Shown here: one piece after another, positions 1-7,872 of the stretch | Position numbering within the stretch: position 1 is the stretch's first letter | Layout: every line of letters begins with the position of its first letter | Assembly (NCBI RefSeq): GCF_022170785.1 | Contig: NZ_CP081870.1 | Coordinates: 2,778,001-2,842,000 of the forward strand | Reading direction: 5' to 3' | From: Rossellomorea marisflavi | GTDB lineage: Bacteria > Bacillota > Bacilli > Bacillales > Bacillaceae_B | Length of the DNA stretch: 64,000 nt | The notes under the pieces: generated by a model | Databases searched by the model: none | The model's input: only the letters and a program-made list of their open reading frames with translations | Told to the model about the DNA's origin: nothing | Translations under genes and position numbers: made by a program

Positions 1-1
1 G

Positions 2-475
2 CTCTCCAAACTATTGAAAAAAGGCGAAAATCGAGGAGGCGGGACCCCTGAAGGTGGAGCAGGCCTTCTCGAACAGTTCACACGGTCTGTATCCGACTCG
101 GGGATGGACCGGTCTCCACAAGCAGCCGGAGGCATCCTTCAAGGGCTGATGAATCCGGGGAATATTGGCTCTTTCCTCACGAATACCCAACAGGTCCTGC
201 AAACCGCTCAGCAGCTCGGACCGATGGTTTCCCAGTATGGTCCCATGGTCAAGAATATCCCAGCATTATGGAAGTTGTACAGGGGACTGAAAGATGTAAC
301 AGGGGATGAAGAAACAAAAGCAGATGCAGAAGAGGCTACTCCCCAACCAAAGGATCAGGACTCCGAGGAAACTGTGGAAACACCCGCACTCGACGAAGAA
401 TCAGAGCCTGCCCCTCCTGTCAGACCGAAAGCCCCCAGGAAAACGGGGCAATCTTCACCAAAGCTTTATATTTAA
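2..475 (+). CDS. yqfQ: VrrA/YqfQ-like protein, 5' end outside window
   Basis: The reading frame is open to the left edge, so the gene starts before the window. The visible part is about 157 residues: a Gly-rich stretch, a central region rich in Gln and hydrophobic residues (GNIGSFLTNTQQVLQTAQQL, then QYGPMVKNIPALW), and a low-complexity Glu/Pro tail ending in basic residues. That layout and the position immediately before ispH match the YqfQ/VrrA family of Bacillus, whose function is not well known and which is usually treated as a possible spore-associated protein. The TTG at 14 is a poor start because upstream codons continue in frame and no ribosome site is visible. Family call rests on composition and synteny. 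Confidence 0.7.
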   Translation, partial: LSKLLKKGENRGGGTPEGGAGLLEQFTRSVSDSGMDRSPQAAGGILQGLMNPGNIGSFLTNTQQVLQTAQQLGPMVSQYGPMVKNIPALWKLYRGLKDVTGDEETKADAEEATPQPKDQDSEETVETPALDEESEPAPPVRPKAPRKTGQSSPKLYI

Positions 476-549
476 ACCTGTAATGCCCTGCAGAATGCCT
501 ATCTGGAGGGCTATTCCCAATGGTTCAACCCTTTCCGTACCCATACTCT

Positions 550-578
550 TTGTCATAAAGGACGTTCTCCTTTATAAT
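550..578 (+). promoter_or_regulatory. sigma-A promoter of ispH
   Basis: TTGTCA at 550-555 and a perfect TATAAT at 573-578 are separated by 17 bases. The start of ispH lies 36 bases after the -10 box. This indicates that ispH has its own promoter and does not depend on the upstream yqfQ-like gene. Confidence 0.8.
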
Positions 579-613
579 GGGGGTACAACCTTTCCCATGT
601 AGGAGGATTATCA

Positions 614-1573
614 GTGGATATTATTAAAATCACCCCGAGGGGGTACTGCTACGGAGTCGTCGATGCCATGGTCATCGCCAGGAATGCGGCGCTCGACAAG
701 TCACTCCCCCGTCCGATATATATATTGGGCATGATTGTCCATAACAAACATGTGACCGATGCATTTGAAGAAGAAGGCATCATCACCCTGGATGGTCATA
801 ACCGAAAAGAAATCATCGACCAGGTCAATGAAGGGACTGTCATCTTCACAGCACATGGGGTATCCCCAGAAGTGAAGGAAATCGCCAAGAATAAAGGACT
901 GGTGACGCTGGATGCAACATGCCCCGATGTCACGAAGACACATGACCTCATCCGCGAAAAGGAAGCCGAAGGTTATGACGTCATCTACATCGGTAAAAAA
1001 GGCCACCCAGAACCAGAAGGGGCCGTCGGTGTCGCACCTGATATCGTACACCTCGTGGAAACCGCCGCGGATGTCGAAAAGCTCACCATCGACAATGAAA
1101 AGATCATCGTGACGAATCAGACGACGATGAGTCAATGGGATGTTCTCGATACGATGGAGAAAGTCAGGGAAATGTACCCACATGTGGAACTTCACAAAGA
1201 AATCTGCCTGGCGACGCAGGTGCGTCAGGAAGCCGTTGCAGAGCAGGCTGGGGCGGCAGACGTCCTGATTGTTGTCGGTGACCCGAAGAGCAATAACTCC
1301 AACCGGTTGGCACAGGTGTCAAAAGAAATCGCCGGAACACCTGCCTACCGGATCTCTGACATAAGTGAGTTGGAGCTGGAGTGGCTGAAGGGTGCTAAAG
1401 TAGCCGCCGTCACTGCAGGTGCTTCCACCCCTACTCCGATCGTCAAAGAAGTCATCCGTTTCCTGGAAGCATATGACCCGGCTGATGAAGAGACGTGGAC
1501 AAGGGAACGCAATGTCCCGCTCAATAAGATTCTTCCAAAAGTACGCAAGGCAAAACTTGGTTCTTCTAAATAA
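614..1573 (+). CDS. ispH: 4-hydroxy-3-methylbut-2-enyl diphosphate reductase
   Basis: Last enzyme of the methylerythritol phosphate pathway: reduces HMBPP to IPP and DMAPP using an oxygen-sensitive iron-sulfur cluster in the cytosol. Of 319 residues, the three cluster ligands are Cys12 (RGYCYG), Cys103 ([11 protein letters not shown]) and Cys198. The substrate-binding histidines are His43, His81 and His131, with Glu133 as proton donor in HPEPEG. The start is GTG at 614, seven bases after a consensus AGGAGG at 601-606. It is flanked by its own promoter and terminator, so it is likely monocistronic. Known as YqfP in B. subtilis, with the same position next to yqfQ. Length and motifs are normal. 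Confidence 0.97.
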   Translation: MDIIKITPRGYCYGVVDAMVIARNAALDKSLPRPIYILGMIVHNKHVTDAFEEEGIITLDGHNRKEIIDQVNEGTVIFTAHGVSPEVKEIAKNKGLVTLDATCPDVTKTHDLIREKEAEGYDVIYIGKKGHPEPEGAVGVAPDIVHLVETAADVEKLTIDNEKIIVTNQTTMSQWDVLDTMEKVREMYPHVELHKEICLATQVRQEAVAEQAGAADVLIVVGDPKSNNSNRLAQVSKEIAGTPAYRISDISELELEWLKGAKVAAVTAGASTPTPIVKEVIRFLEAYDPADEETWTRERNVPLNKILPKVRKAKLGSSK

Positions 1574-1580
1574 ATCTAAA

Positions 1581-1618
1581 CGCCTATGCAGGGATTCTCA
1601 TGCATAGGCGTTTTCTTT
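1581..1618 (+). terminator. Rho-independent terminator of ispH
   Basis: A perfect 10-bp inverted repeat, cgcctatgca (1581-1590) and tgcataggcg (1601-1610), with a 10-base loop, is followed by TTTTCTTT. Confidence 0.92.
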
Positions 1619-1652
1619 GTCCTTTCCTACTGTGGATCACTTGACTCGTGAA

Positions 1653-1661
1653 TGCTATAAT
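1653..1661 (+). promoter_or_regulatory. extended -10 promoter of the Nudix gene
   Basis: TGC-TATAAT (TATAAT at 1656-1661) is an extended -10 element 27 bases before the Nudix start. No good -35 is seen at the right distance, which is typical of extended -10 promoters. Confidence 0.55.
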
Positions 1662-1687
1662 TAAGGAAAACATTTACAGGAGGCTGT

Positions 1688-2161
1688 ATGGGCTATATAT
1701 TGAATTTGCGTAAACATGTCGGGACCCTCCCCCTCATCATGGTTGGATCATGCGTCCTCGTCATCAATGATTCAGAGGAACTCCTATTGATGAAGCGCAC
1801 GGACAATCAATGTTGGGGCCTGCCGGGAGGTTCCATGGAACCCGGGGAAACCTTGCAGGAAGTAGCCGAAAGGGAGCTTTATGAAGAGACCGGCATCAAA
1901 GCTGAAGCTTTATCTTTATGGGGTATCTATTCAGGGCAGGAATTCTACTACCAGTACCCACACGGCGACGAGGTCTACAATGTCGTGACCGCCTATCTAT
2001 GCAGGTCTTACAGTGGAGAATGTTGTCTGAATGAAGCGGAAGGATCCGAATTGCACTTCTTCCCATTGGATTCCCTTCCTCTCGAACTGAGCCCGCCAGA
2101 TCAACCCATCATTATGGAGTTTCTGGAGCAAAAAGAAAAGCCCCGTTCGCACCCCTTATAA
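1688..2161 (+). CDS. Nudix hydrolase
   Basis: A 157-residue Nudix-fold pyrophosphohydrolase that should cleave a nucleoside diphosphate linked to another moiety; the substrate cannot be told from sequence. The complete Nudix box Gx5Ex7REUxEExGU runs from Gly48 to Ile70, with the metal-binding REL-EE at Arg62-Glu67. The N-terminus (MGYILNLRKHVGT) resembles the MutT-like ADP-ribose or dinucleoside polyphosphate subgroup seen in Bacillus. ATG at 1688 follows AGGAGG at 1678-1683. It is inserted between ispH and yqfO, where B. subtilis has nothing, and has its own promoter and terminator, so it is probably a lineage-specific addition. Confidence 0.88.
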   Translation: MGYILNLRKHVGTLPLIMVGSCVLVINDSEELLLMKRTDNQCWGLPGGSMEPGETLQEVAERELYEETGIKAEALSLWGIYSGQEFYYQYPHGDEVYNVVTAYLCRSYSGECCLNEAEGSELHFFPLDSLPLELSPPDQPIIMEFLEQKEKPRSHPL

Positions 2162-2188
2162 TAAGGAGTGCAAACAAGGCTTTTTTTT
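2136..2188. terminator. bidirectional terminator between the Nudix gene and yqfO
   Basis: A long imperfect inverted repeat (2136-2159 with 2161-2184) carries A-runs on the left and a run of eight T on the right. It overlaps the last codons of the Nudix gene and lies at the end of convergent yqfO, so it can serve both. Confidence 0.85.
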
Positions 2189-3305
2189 ACATGAACGTAA
2201 ATGGATTCGTGTTAGAGGTAGAAGGAAAGATATTCACGACATATCCTTTTTCCGCGCACGTCTTGGCCAAGTGCCGGGCCACGCCGTCCTTCATGATTTT
2301 TTCGATATGATGTCCCGCATCAATGACGTTCAAGCCAAGCATCATGGCATCGTGGGCTGTATGATAGTAGATGTCACCCGAAATGAAAACGTCTGCTCCT
2401 TGTCGCTTGGCAGCATGGATGAATTTATTCCCGTCGCCACCGAGGATCGCCACTTTGTTCACGGGCGCCTCAAGGTCACCGGTCACTTTGACACCATCCA
2501 TCCCGAAGACCGCTTTGACCCGCAGGGCAAATTCTTTCAGGGTCGTGCCCTCAGGTAACCTTCCGATCCTGCCGAGACCCATAGCGGGCGCTTTGTTCTC
2601 CAATGTATAGATATCATAGGCCACTTCTTCATAAGGATGATTGGTGAGCATGGCTTTCAGTACCCTGCCCTCCAAAGAAGCAGGAAAAACTGTCTCAATT
2701 CTTTCTTCCTCTGCTACTTCCAGGCTACCCTGTTCCCCTAGGTAAGGGTCGGTTCCTTCCCCCGGCAAGAATCTGCCTTCTCCTCTTGTAGTGAAGCTGC
2801 AATCGGAGTAGGCACCGATATTCCCCGCTCCCGCTTTGGCCAGGGCCCCGCGGAGGCGTTCACCGTGCTCTTGCGGTACAAAGACCACCAATTTCCTGAG
2901 CTCTTCGGAGTACGTCGGTACAAGGACGGATGGCTCAACCAGTCCAAGGGCATCAGCGAGCAGATCGTTCACTCCACCTTCCGCCACATCAAGGTTGGTA
3001 TGGGCAGCATAAACGGCAATATCATGTTTGATGAGTTTTTCAATCATTCTCCCCTGATAGGTATCGGTATGGATTGATTTAAGGGACCTGAACAGCGGAG
3101 GGTGATGGGCGATGATCAGCTTCACATTATTCTTGATCGCTTCATCCACCACATTTTCAAGAACGTCCAGGGTCACCATGACATTTTCCACCTTTTCATT
3201 CAGCTTGCCGATCTGAAGTCCGATCGGATCGCCCTCCTCTGCAAGATGCTTCGGTGAAAATTGTTCAAATAGCTGAATGATCTCATGACCATTTGGTGTT
3301 TTCAT
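2187..3305 (-). CDS. yqfO: Nif3-like dinuclear metal center protein
   Basis: Nif3/YqfO family, a toroidal hexamer with a two-metal site. Biochemical function is unsettled; GTP cyclohydrolase-like and DNA-binding roles have been proposed for relatives. The 372 residues show the long form found in Firmicutes: an N-terminal half with metal ligands in IIAHHPPLF (His67-His68) and AHTNLD (His102, Asp106), a middle PII/CutA-like insert of about 120 residues, and a C-terminal half with DAGHHIEK near residues 330-336. ATG at 3305 overlaps the trmK stop by four bases (ATGA), so the two genes are translationally coupled in one operon, as in B. subtilis. Confidence 0.93.
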   Translation of the reverse strand: MKTPNGHEIIQLFEQFSPKHLAEEGDPIGLQIGKLNEKVENVMVTLDVLENVVDEAIKNNVKLIIAHHPPLFRSLKSIHTDTYQGRMIEKLIKHDIAVYAAHTNLDVAEGGVNDLLADALGLVEPSVLVPTYSEELRKLVVFVPQEHGERLRGALAKAGAGNIGAYSDCSFTTRGEGRFLPGEGTDPYLGEQGSLEVAEEERIETVFPASLEGRVLKAMLTNHPYEEVAYDIYTLENKAPAMGLGRIGRLPEGTTLKEFALRVKAVFGMDGVKVTGDLEAPVNKVAILGGDGNKFIHAAKRQGADVFISGDIYYHTAHDAMMLGLNVIDAGHHIEKIMKDGVARHLAKTCAEKGYVVNIFPSTSNTNPFTFM

Positions 3306-4015
3306 CGATTCAGAACCTCCTCTACCAGTTTGATTTTTACAAGTAAATCATTTCTGCGCTCCTCGAGTGCTGGAGTTTCCTCAGCCTGTTCCATGTTTTT
3401 CAAGATCACCTTCCACTGGGTCATTTCATGTGTCCATTTCTTTCTGAACGGCGCACTGCGTTCAGTACTTAGTAACGGACCCATGAGGAGCTCTGCTTCA
3501 AGATTTCCGCTTGTATATCCTGCCTTCGGATCTCCTTTTTCCGCTACGAGAACTTCATAGATCTTACCGTCCTCTTCCAAGATCTCCTCTCTCAGAAGGG
3601 ACCAGCCATTATCCATCAGCCATTCACGGATGGACACGGCGCTGATATTCGGCTGTAGGATGAGTCGTGCATTTTCTACTTTAGCCTTACCCTTCTCGAG
3701 AATGGAGGCAATCAGGGGCCCACCCATGCCAGCAATGGTGATGCATTCCACTTCTCCTGGACGGAGCACATCAAGGCCATCTCCCAGTCTGACATCCACC
3801 CTGTTTTCGAGGGCATTCAGTTTGACCTGTTTCAGAGCTGATTCGAATGGTCCCTTCACGACTTCACCGGCGATGGCCGAAGCCGCAATTCCTGTCTGGA
3901 TCGCATAACATGGGAGATAGGCATGATCCGACCCGATATCTGCAATGGTACTGTCTTTTGGTATGTAGGATACAACTGTCTCCAGTCGTTTGGATAATTT
4001 TTCGCTATTCATCAT
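3302..4015 (-). CDS. trmK: tRNA (adenine(22)-N(1))-methyltransferase
   Basis: SAM-dependent enzyme that makes m1A22 in the D-loop region of bacterial tRNAs. The 237-residue protein has the class I Rossmann fold with motif I at IADIGSDHAYLPCYAI (about residues 24-39), an acidic VRLGDGLDVL segment, the GMGGPLI motif typical of the TrmK family, and a C-terminal helical domain. The start may be either of two adjacent ATGs at 4015 and 4012. It is the first gene of a two-gene operon with yqfO, which it overlaps by four bases. Known as YqfN in B. subtilis. Confidence 0.94.
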   Translation of the reverse strand: MMNSEKLSKRLETVVSYIPKDSTIADIGSDHAYLPCYAIQTGIAASAIAGEVVKGPFESALKQVKLNALENRVDVRLGDGLDVLRPGEVECITIAGMGGPLIASILEKGKAKVENARLILQPNISAVSIREWLMDNGWSLLREEILEEDGKIYEVLVAEKGDPKAGYTSGNLEAELLMGPLLSTERSAPFRKKWTHEMTQWKVILKNMEQAEETPALEERRNDLLVKIKLVEEVLNR

Positions 4016-4104
4016 TTCACCTTATCAATCTGGATTCATTCTTCCCTTCCCTGTACCGGGAAGGATTTTTCCGCTTCGATACCATTCTACCCAATTTCCA
4101 GGCA

Positions 4105-4140
4105 TAAAAAAAGCCCCCTGCCCATCAGGCAAAGAAGCTT
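4105..4140 (-). terminator. terminator of cccA
   Basis: On the minus strand AGCTTCTTTGCC and GGGCAGGGGGCT form an imperfect GC-rich hairpin followed by seven T. It begins seven bases after the cccA stop. Confidence 0.8.
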
Positions 4141-4146
4141 TCCCTA

Positions 4147-4512
4147 TTATTTGAGTGACAAGATCCAGTCTGCCATGGCATCAAGATTCTCATCTTCCAC
4201 AAGTCCTGCCGGCATGATGCCTTTACCATTCTTGATCGTTTCCTTGATTTGATCTTTGGAAAGATCCGTTCCTTTCAATGCAGGTCCAGCTCCGCCTTCA
4301 TAGTCGCCACCGTGACAGCTCATACAGTTTTCCTTGTAGTGTGCTTCAGGATCGAATTCACCGCTTGAAGCCTGCTCTCCGCCTTTTTCTTCTTCCTTTG
4401 CCTTGTCAGCCTTCTCTTCAGCATTATTCAATCCTTCAAGAGATAAGAAGAAAACAAGTCCGATACCAAGTGCCATAATGAGAATGAACGGAATGATTGG
4501 ATTGCGATTCAT
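4147..4512 (-). CDS. cccA: membrane-anchored cytochrome c550
   Basis: A 121-residue electron carrier on the outer face of the membrane. Residues 7-26 form the single transmembrane anchor. A charged Glu/Lys/Gly linker (about 27-55) leads to a class I cytochrome c domain with the heme attachment site CMSCH (Cys63, Cys66, His67) and the distal axial Met100 in KGIMPAG. ATG at 4512 follows GGAGG on the minus strand. Length and layout match B. subtilis CccA (120 residues), which sits in the same place beside sigA. It probably feeds electrons to a terminal oxidase. It has its own terminator and no neighbour close enough for an operon. Confidence 0.94.
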   Translation of the reverse strand: MNRNPIIPFILIMALGIGLVFFLSLEGLNNAEEKADKAKEEEKGGEQASSGEFDPEAHYKENCMSCHGGDYEGGAGPALKGTDLSKDQIKETIKNGKGIMPAGLVEDENLDAMADWILSLK

Positions 4513-4777
4513 GGCTTAACCCTCCTTCGTATGTATACCATCCAAATAGTACCCTATTTAACAATTTATATTTTACTGTAAAAACAGGGAAAGTAAAAGT
4601 CCTACGAATTAACTTTTCCATCTTTCTCACAATTTAGACACATTATGTTCGATTTTACGTCGAATTCTCTTAACCGTTTTCATTATTGACACAAAAGCAA
4701 TCCGTTTCACAGGACTATCATCCTGTTCTGATTTGGTATCGCTAACATGAATCTCTCTCATTTCCAGTTGTTTTCCC
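4513..4777. other. intergenic region upstream of cccA
   Basis: This AT-rich stretch between cccA and the acyl-CoA dehydrogenase must hold the cccA promoter, but no -10/-35 pair with 16-18 spacing stands out. A small perfect inverted repeat, aaatag-tacc-ctattt, lies at 4544-4559 in the cccA leader. No gene is seen. Confidence 0.5.
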
Positions 4778-4806
4778 AAAATAAGGGACCCGTTACCAAG
4801 GGTCCC
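4778..4806 (-). terminator. terminator of the acyl-CoA dehydrogenase gene
   Basis: GGGACCC and GGGTCCC (4785-4791 and 4800-4806 on the plus strand) form a 7-bp stem followed on the minus strand by TTATTTT. It lies directly after the stop codon. Confidence 0.88.
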
Positions 4807-4812
4807 CGGGCA

Positions 4813-5961
4813 TCAGTGACATCCAATCAGCCTTGAGATCACCATGCGCTGGACTTCCGACGTTCCTTCGCCGATTTCGAGGAGCTTCGCATCGCGAAGG
4901 TACCTCTCCACATGATACTCCCTCATATACCCATATCCTCCGTGGATCTGGATCGCTTCATCGGCCACTTCCATACTGATTTCGGATGCATAGAGCTTGC
5001 ACATGGACGCTTCCTTGGAAAATGGTCTGCCCTGATCCTTCAGCCACGCTGCCTTGTGCACCATGTTCCGGGCCAATTCGATCTTCATTGCCATGTCGGC
5101 CAGCTTGAACTGGGTCACTTGGAACTGGGAGAGCGTCTTTCCGAACTGCTTTCGCTCTTTGGCATATTGCAGGGCCTTATCAAAGGCTGCCTGAGCCACC
5201 CCCACAGCCATGGCACCGATCCCGATCCTTCCGCCGTCAAGAGTGACCAGGAACTGCTTGAAGCCCTCTCCTCGCTTACCAAGGAGGTTCTCCGCAGGAA
5301 CCTCCACATCTTCCAGCACAAGTTCAGTGGTGTTCGAGGCGTGCAGCCCCATCTTTTCATAATTATCAATCACCTTGAAGCCTTTGGCATCTGTCGGTAC
5401 GATGATTGCGCTGATTTCCTTGTTGCCGTCCTTTTTACCGGTGATAGCAGTCAGAGCCAGATGGTTCGCATAGCTGGCATTTGTGATGTAACACTTATTC
5501 CCATTGATTACCCAGCGGTCCCCTTGCTCCACTGCCGTCGTCTGGGTTCCACCAGCGTCTGATCCCGCATTCGGTTCGGTCAGCCCGAAAGCTCCGAAGC
5601 TCTCGCCCGTACAAATCGGCGTCAGATATTTCTCCTTCTGCTCTTCCGTACCGAACATGGAGATCGGTGCTCCTCCCAGGGAAATGTGGGCAGAGTACGT
5701 GATTCCTGTCGATGCGCATGCCCGGCTCAATTCTTCTGTCACGATGGCAAAGCTGACCGTATCCGCCCCGGCTCCGCCGTATTCTTCTGAAAACGGAAGA
5801 CCCATCAGTCCGAGGTCCGCCAATTTTTTAAAAACGTCAGCAGGGAATTCCTTGGCCCGGTCCCTGTCAAGGGCACCCGGCGCCACCTCTTCATCTGCAA
5901 ACTCTTTAATGGTTTTTTTGATCATTGCCTGTTCCTGTGTCAAATCAAAATTCATTTCCAT
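4813..5961 (-). CDS. acyl-CoA dehydrogenase (short/medium chain)
   Basis: FAD enzyme introducing the alpha-beta double bond in acyl-CoAs during beta-oxidation or branched-chain amino acid breakdown. The 382-residue protein has the N-terminal helical domain, the middle beta domain with the FAD/substrate signature GAFGLTEPNAGSDAGG, and the C-terminal helical domain ending in IGEGTSEVQRMVISR, where Glu365 is the expected catalytic base. It resembles butyryl-CoA dehydrogenases such as MmgC/AcdA of B. subtilis, but chain length cannot be fixed from sequence. It stands alone with its own promoter, a CcpA-type site over the transcription start, and a terminator. B. subtilis has no such gene at this position. 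Confidence 0.93.
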   Translation of the reverse strand: MEMNFDLTQEQAMIKKTIKEFADEEVAPGALDRDRAKEFPADVFKKLADLGLMGLPFSEEYGGAGADTVSFAIVTEELSRACASTGITYSAHISLGGAPISMFGTEEQKEKYLTPICTGESFGAFGLTEPNAGSDAGGTQTTAVEQGDRWVINGNKCYITNASYANHLALTAITGKKDGNKEISAIIVPTDAKGFKVIDNYEKMGLHASNTTELVLEDVEVPAENLLGKRGEGFKQFLVTLDGGRIGIGAMAVGVAQAAFDKALQYAKERKQFGKTLSQFQVTQFKLADMAMKIELARNMVHKAAWLKDQGRPFSKEASMCKLYASEISMEVADEAIQIHGGYGYMREYHVERYLRDAKLLEIGEGTSEVQRMVISRLIGCH

Positions 5962-5998
5962 CCCCCTTATCTGTCTGGCTTCCTGCCAAAAGCAGAAA

Positions 5999-6013
5999 TG
6001 TATGCGCTATCAT
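5999..6013. promoter_or_regulatory. catabolite-responsive element (cre) of the acyl-CoA dehydrogenase
   Basis: The minus strand reads ATGATAGCGCATACA, which matches the CcpA consensus WTGNAARCGNWWWCA at 14 of 15 positions (T in place of A at position 5). It lies 4 bases downstream of the -10 box, over the expected transcription start, a position where CcpA blocks transcription. Confidence 0.7.
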
Positions 6014-6017
6014 TTCC

Positions 6018-6047
6018 ATTATAAAAGGATTAAATGAATTTTCTCAA
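6018..6047 (-). promoter_or_regulatory. sigma-A promoter of the acyl-CoA dehydrogenase
   Basis: On the minus strand TTGAGA (6047-6042) and TATAAT (6023-6018) are 18 bases apart. Confidence 0.72.
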
Positions 6048-6075
6048 CTTTAAAAAACTTTATAATTTTCTGTAG

Positions 6076-6600
6076 TTATATTACAATATAAATAGTCAAC
6101 AGGATCGCTCCCAGAGTCCCTCCGATGGAAAATGGAAGGATTTTGCGCCCGAAACCCGTAACCGACCATACAAAACAATGCAAATATAGGAGCGGTATCA
6201 GGACGCCTCTCTTCCCTTCAAAAAATGCATCCACGATGTGAACCGTCATAAAAAGAAGGATGAGAGCTGCAACCACATACACAAAAAGGGTAGGGATTCC
6301 TTTTTTGCTATAATGAATTGCCATGACCACAAGGAAAACGACAAATACTGCCAAAATCGCTGTTTGCAAAAGCGGTGACATTTCAGTAAAATAAATGACA
6401 AATACGGTGAGGCCGAGAGTCAGGGCCGATGCTGCAAGATGTGTGTACCCCCGAGAGGAAACGCTTTCACTTTCCCCTTTGGTGTAAAGGTTGAGAAGGT
6501 AGTCACAGTAGTGCTCCGGAAGCATGCTACTTTCTTTCCACCGTTTGATTTCGTTTATGATGATTGTTGTTTCTTTATCCTGTTGTTTGATTCCAATCAC
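6076..6600 (-). CDS. uncharacterized integral membrane protein
   Basis: A 174-residue protein of unknown function. Residues 1-50 are a soluble helical segment (EIKRWKESSMLPEHYCDYLL), similar in style to the N-terminal region of DUF2157-type membrane proteins. Four to five hydrophobic helices follow: roughly 54-72, 76-94, 101-120, 130-146 and 154-173. ATG at 6600. It lies between the acyl-CoA dehydrogenase and sigA with no clear operon partner. The link to DUF2157 is a guess from the short N-terminus only. Confidence 0.6.
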   Translation of the reverse strand: MIGIKQQDKETTIIINEIKRWKESSMLPEHYCDYLLNLYTKGESESVSSRGYTHLAASALTLGLTVFVIYFTEMSPLLQTAILAVFVVFLVVMAIHYSKKGIPTLFVYVVAALILLFMTVHIVDAFFEGKRGVLIPLLYLHCFVWSVTGFGRKILPFSIGGTLGAILLTIYIVI

Positions 6601-6661
6601 TGCCTAACCTATCAAGTATATGTATAAACTTCGTCACAGCCTGTCGAAATTCCTTTTTTGC

Positions 6662-6697
6662 CGAAAAAAAAACCGCCTCGGCGTACGCGAGACGGTT
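6662..6697 (-). terminator. terminator of sigA
   Basis: The minus strand carries AACCGTCTCG and CGAGGCGGTT, a 10-bp stem with one T-G pair and a CGTACGC loop, then eight to nine T. It marks the end of the dnaG-sigA operon. Confidence 0.93.
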
Positions 6698-6704
6698 CTG
6701 GTTC

Positions 6705-7841
6705 CTATTCGAGGAAATCTTTCAAACGTTTGCTTCTGCTTGGATGGCGTAGTTTGCGCAGAGCTTTCGCTTCGATCTGTCGAATCCGTTCCCTGGTAAC
6801 ACCGAAAACTTTTCCGACTTCTTCCAAGGTACGGGTCCTTCCGTCATCAAGTCCAAAGCGAAGACGCAGAACGTTTTCTTCACGGTCTGTCAAGGTATCG
6901 AGTACATCCTCGAGCTGTTCCTTCAAAAGTTCGTAAGCAGCATGCTCTGATGGTGACTGTGCTTCTGCATCCTCAATGAAGTCGCCGAGATGTGAATCAT
7001 CCTCTTCCCCGATCGGTGTTTCCAATGAAACAGGTTCTTGGGCAATTTTCAGGATTTCCCTTACTTTTTCCGGTGTAAGGTCCATTTCTTCTGCTATTTC
7101 TTCAGGCGCGGGCTCCCGACCGAGATCTTGAAGAAGCTGGCGTTGGACACGAATCAGTTTATTGATGGTCTCCACCATATGGACAGGGATACGGATCGTC
7201 CTGGCCTGGTCAGCGATGGCACGGGTGATGGCCTGACGGATCCACCAAGTGGCGTACGTACTGAATTTGAACCCCTTGCGGTAATCAAATTTCTCAACCG
7301 CTTTAATAAGGCCCATATTCCCTTCCTGGATCAAATCAAGGAATAACATACCCCGACCGACATAACGCTTCGCAATACTGACCACAAGTCGAAGGTTGGC
7401 TTCTGCAAGGCGGCGCTTCGCCTCTTCGTCCCCTTCTTCGATTCTTTCGGCAAGATTGATTTCTTCTTCTGCTGATAGCAGGTCGACCCTTCCGATTTCT
7501 TTCAGATACATACGGACCGGATCATTTATTTTGACGCCGGGAGGGACACTGAGGTCATTCAGATTGAATTCCTCTTCCTCTTCCTCTTCCTTTGCCAATT
7601 CAGGGGCACTCGGATCGTCATCTTCATCACTTTCTTTGATGATTTCGATGCTTTGTTCACCTAAGTGCTCGTAAAATTCATCCATTTGATCAGAGTCCAA
7701 TTCGAAGCCCGATAGTTTATCGGCGATATCCTCATACGTGAGGACACCTCTCTTCTTACCCTGATTCACTAAAAATTCTTTCACCTGATCAACGGTCAAT
7801 TCAGACGCTATTTGTTTGGAACGCGCGGACTTTTCAGCCAT
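6705..7841 (-). CDS. sigA: RNA polymerase primary sigma factor SigA
   Basis: Vegetative sigma factor (sigma-43) that directs RNA polymerase to TTGACA/TATAAT promoters. The 378-residue protein has region 1.1, a very acidic linker ([10 protein letters not shown] to EEEEEEEF), region 2 with [20 protein letters not shown] and [15 protein letters not shown], region 3, and region 4 with the helix-turn-helix [26 protein letters not shown]. The longer frame starts at 7910, but [10 protein letters not shown] at 7841 fits the family and follows GGAGG, so that start is used. It lies 31 bases after dnaG in the classic macromolecular-synthesis operon. Confidence 0.98.
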   Translation of the reverse strand: MAEKSARSKQIASELTVDQVKEFLVNQGKKRGVLTYEDIADKLSGFELDSDQMDEFYEHLGEQSIEIIKESDEDDDPSAPELAKEEEEEEEFNLNDLSVPPGVKINDPVRMYLKEIGRVDLLSAEEEINLAERIEEGDEEAKRRLAEANLRLVVSIAKRYVGRGMLFLDLIQEGNMGLIKAVEKFDYRKGFKFSTYATWWIRQAITRAIADQARTIRIPVHMVETINKLIRVQRQLLQDLGREPAPEEIAEEMDLTPEKVREILKIAQEPVSLETPIGEEDDSHLGDFIEDAEAQSPSEHAAYELLKEQLEDVLDTLTDREENVLRLRFGLDDGRTRTLEEVGKVFGVTRERIRQIEAKALRKLRHPSRSKRLKDFLE

Positions 7842-7872
7842 GTGTTCCCCTCCTTCCAACTTCCTGGCAAAA

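Noticed and set aside
4028..4060. Plus-strand hairpin cttccc/gggaag followed by a T-run near the trmK start
   Set aside because: No plus-strand gene precedes it; it most likely lies in the trmK leader and has a short stem.
4912..5562. 216-residue plus-strand frame opposite the acyl-CoA dehydrogenase
   Set aside because: It is the mirror of a well-supported gene with complete motifs, has no ribosome site and no recognisable domain.
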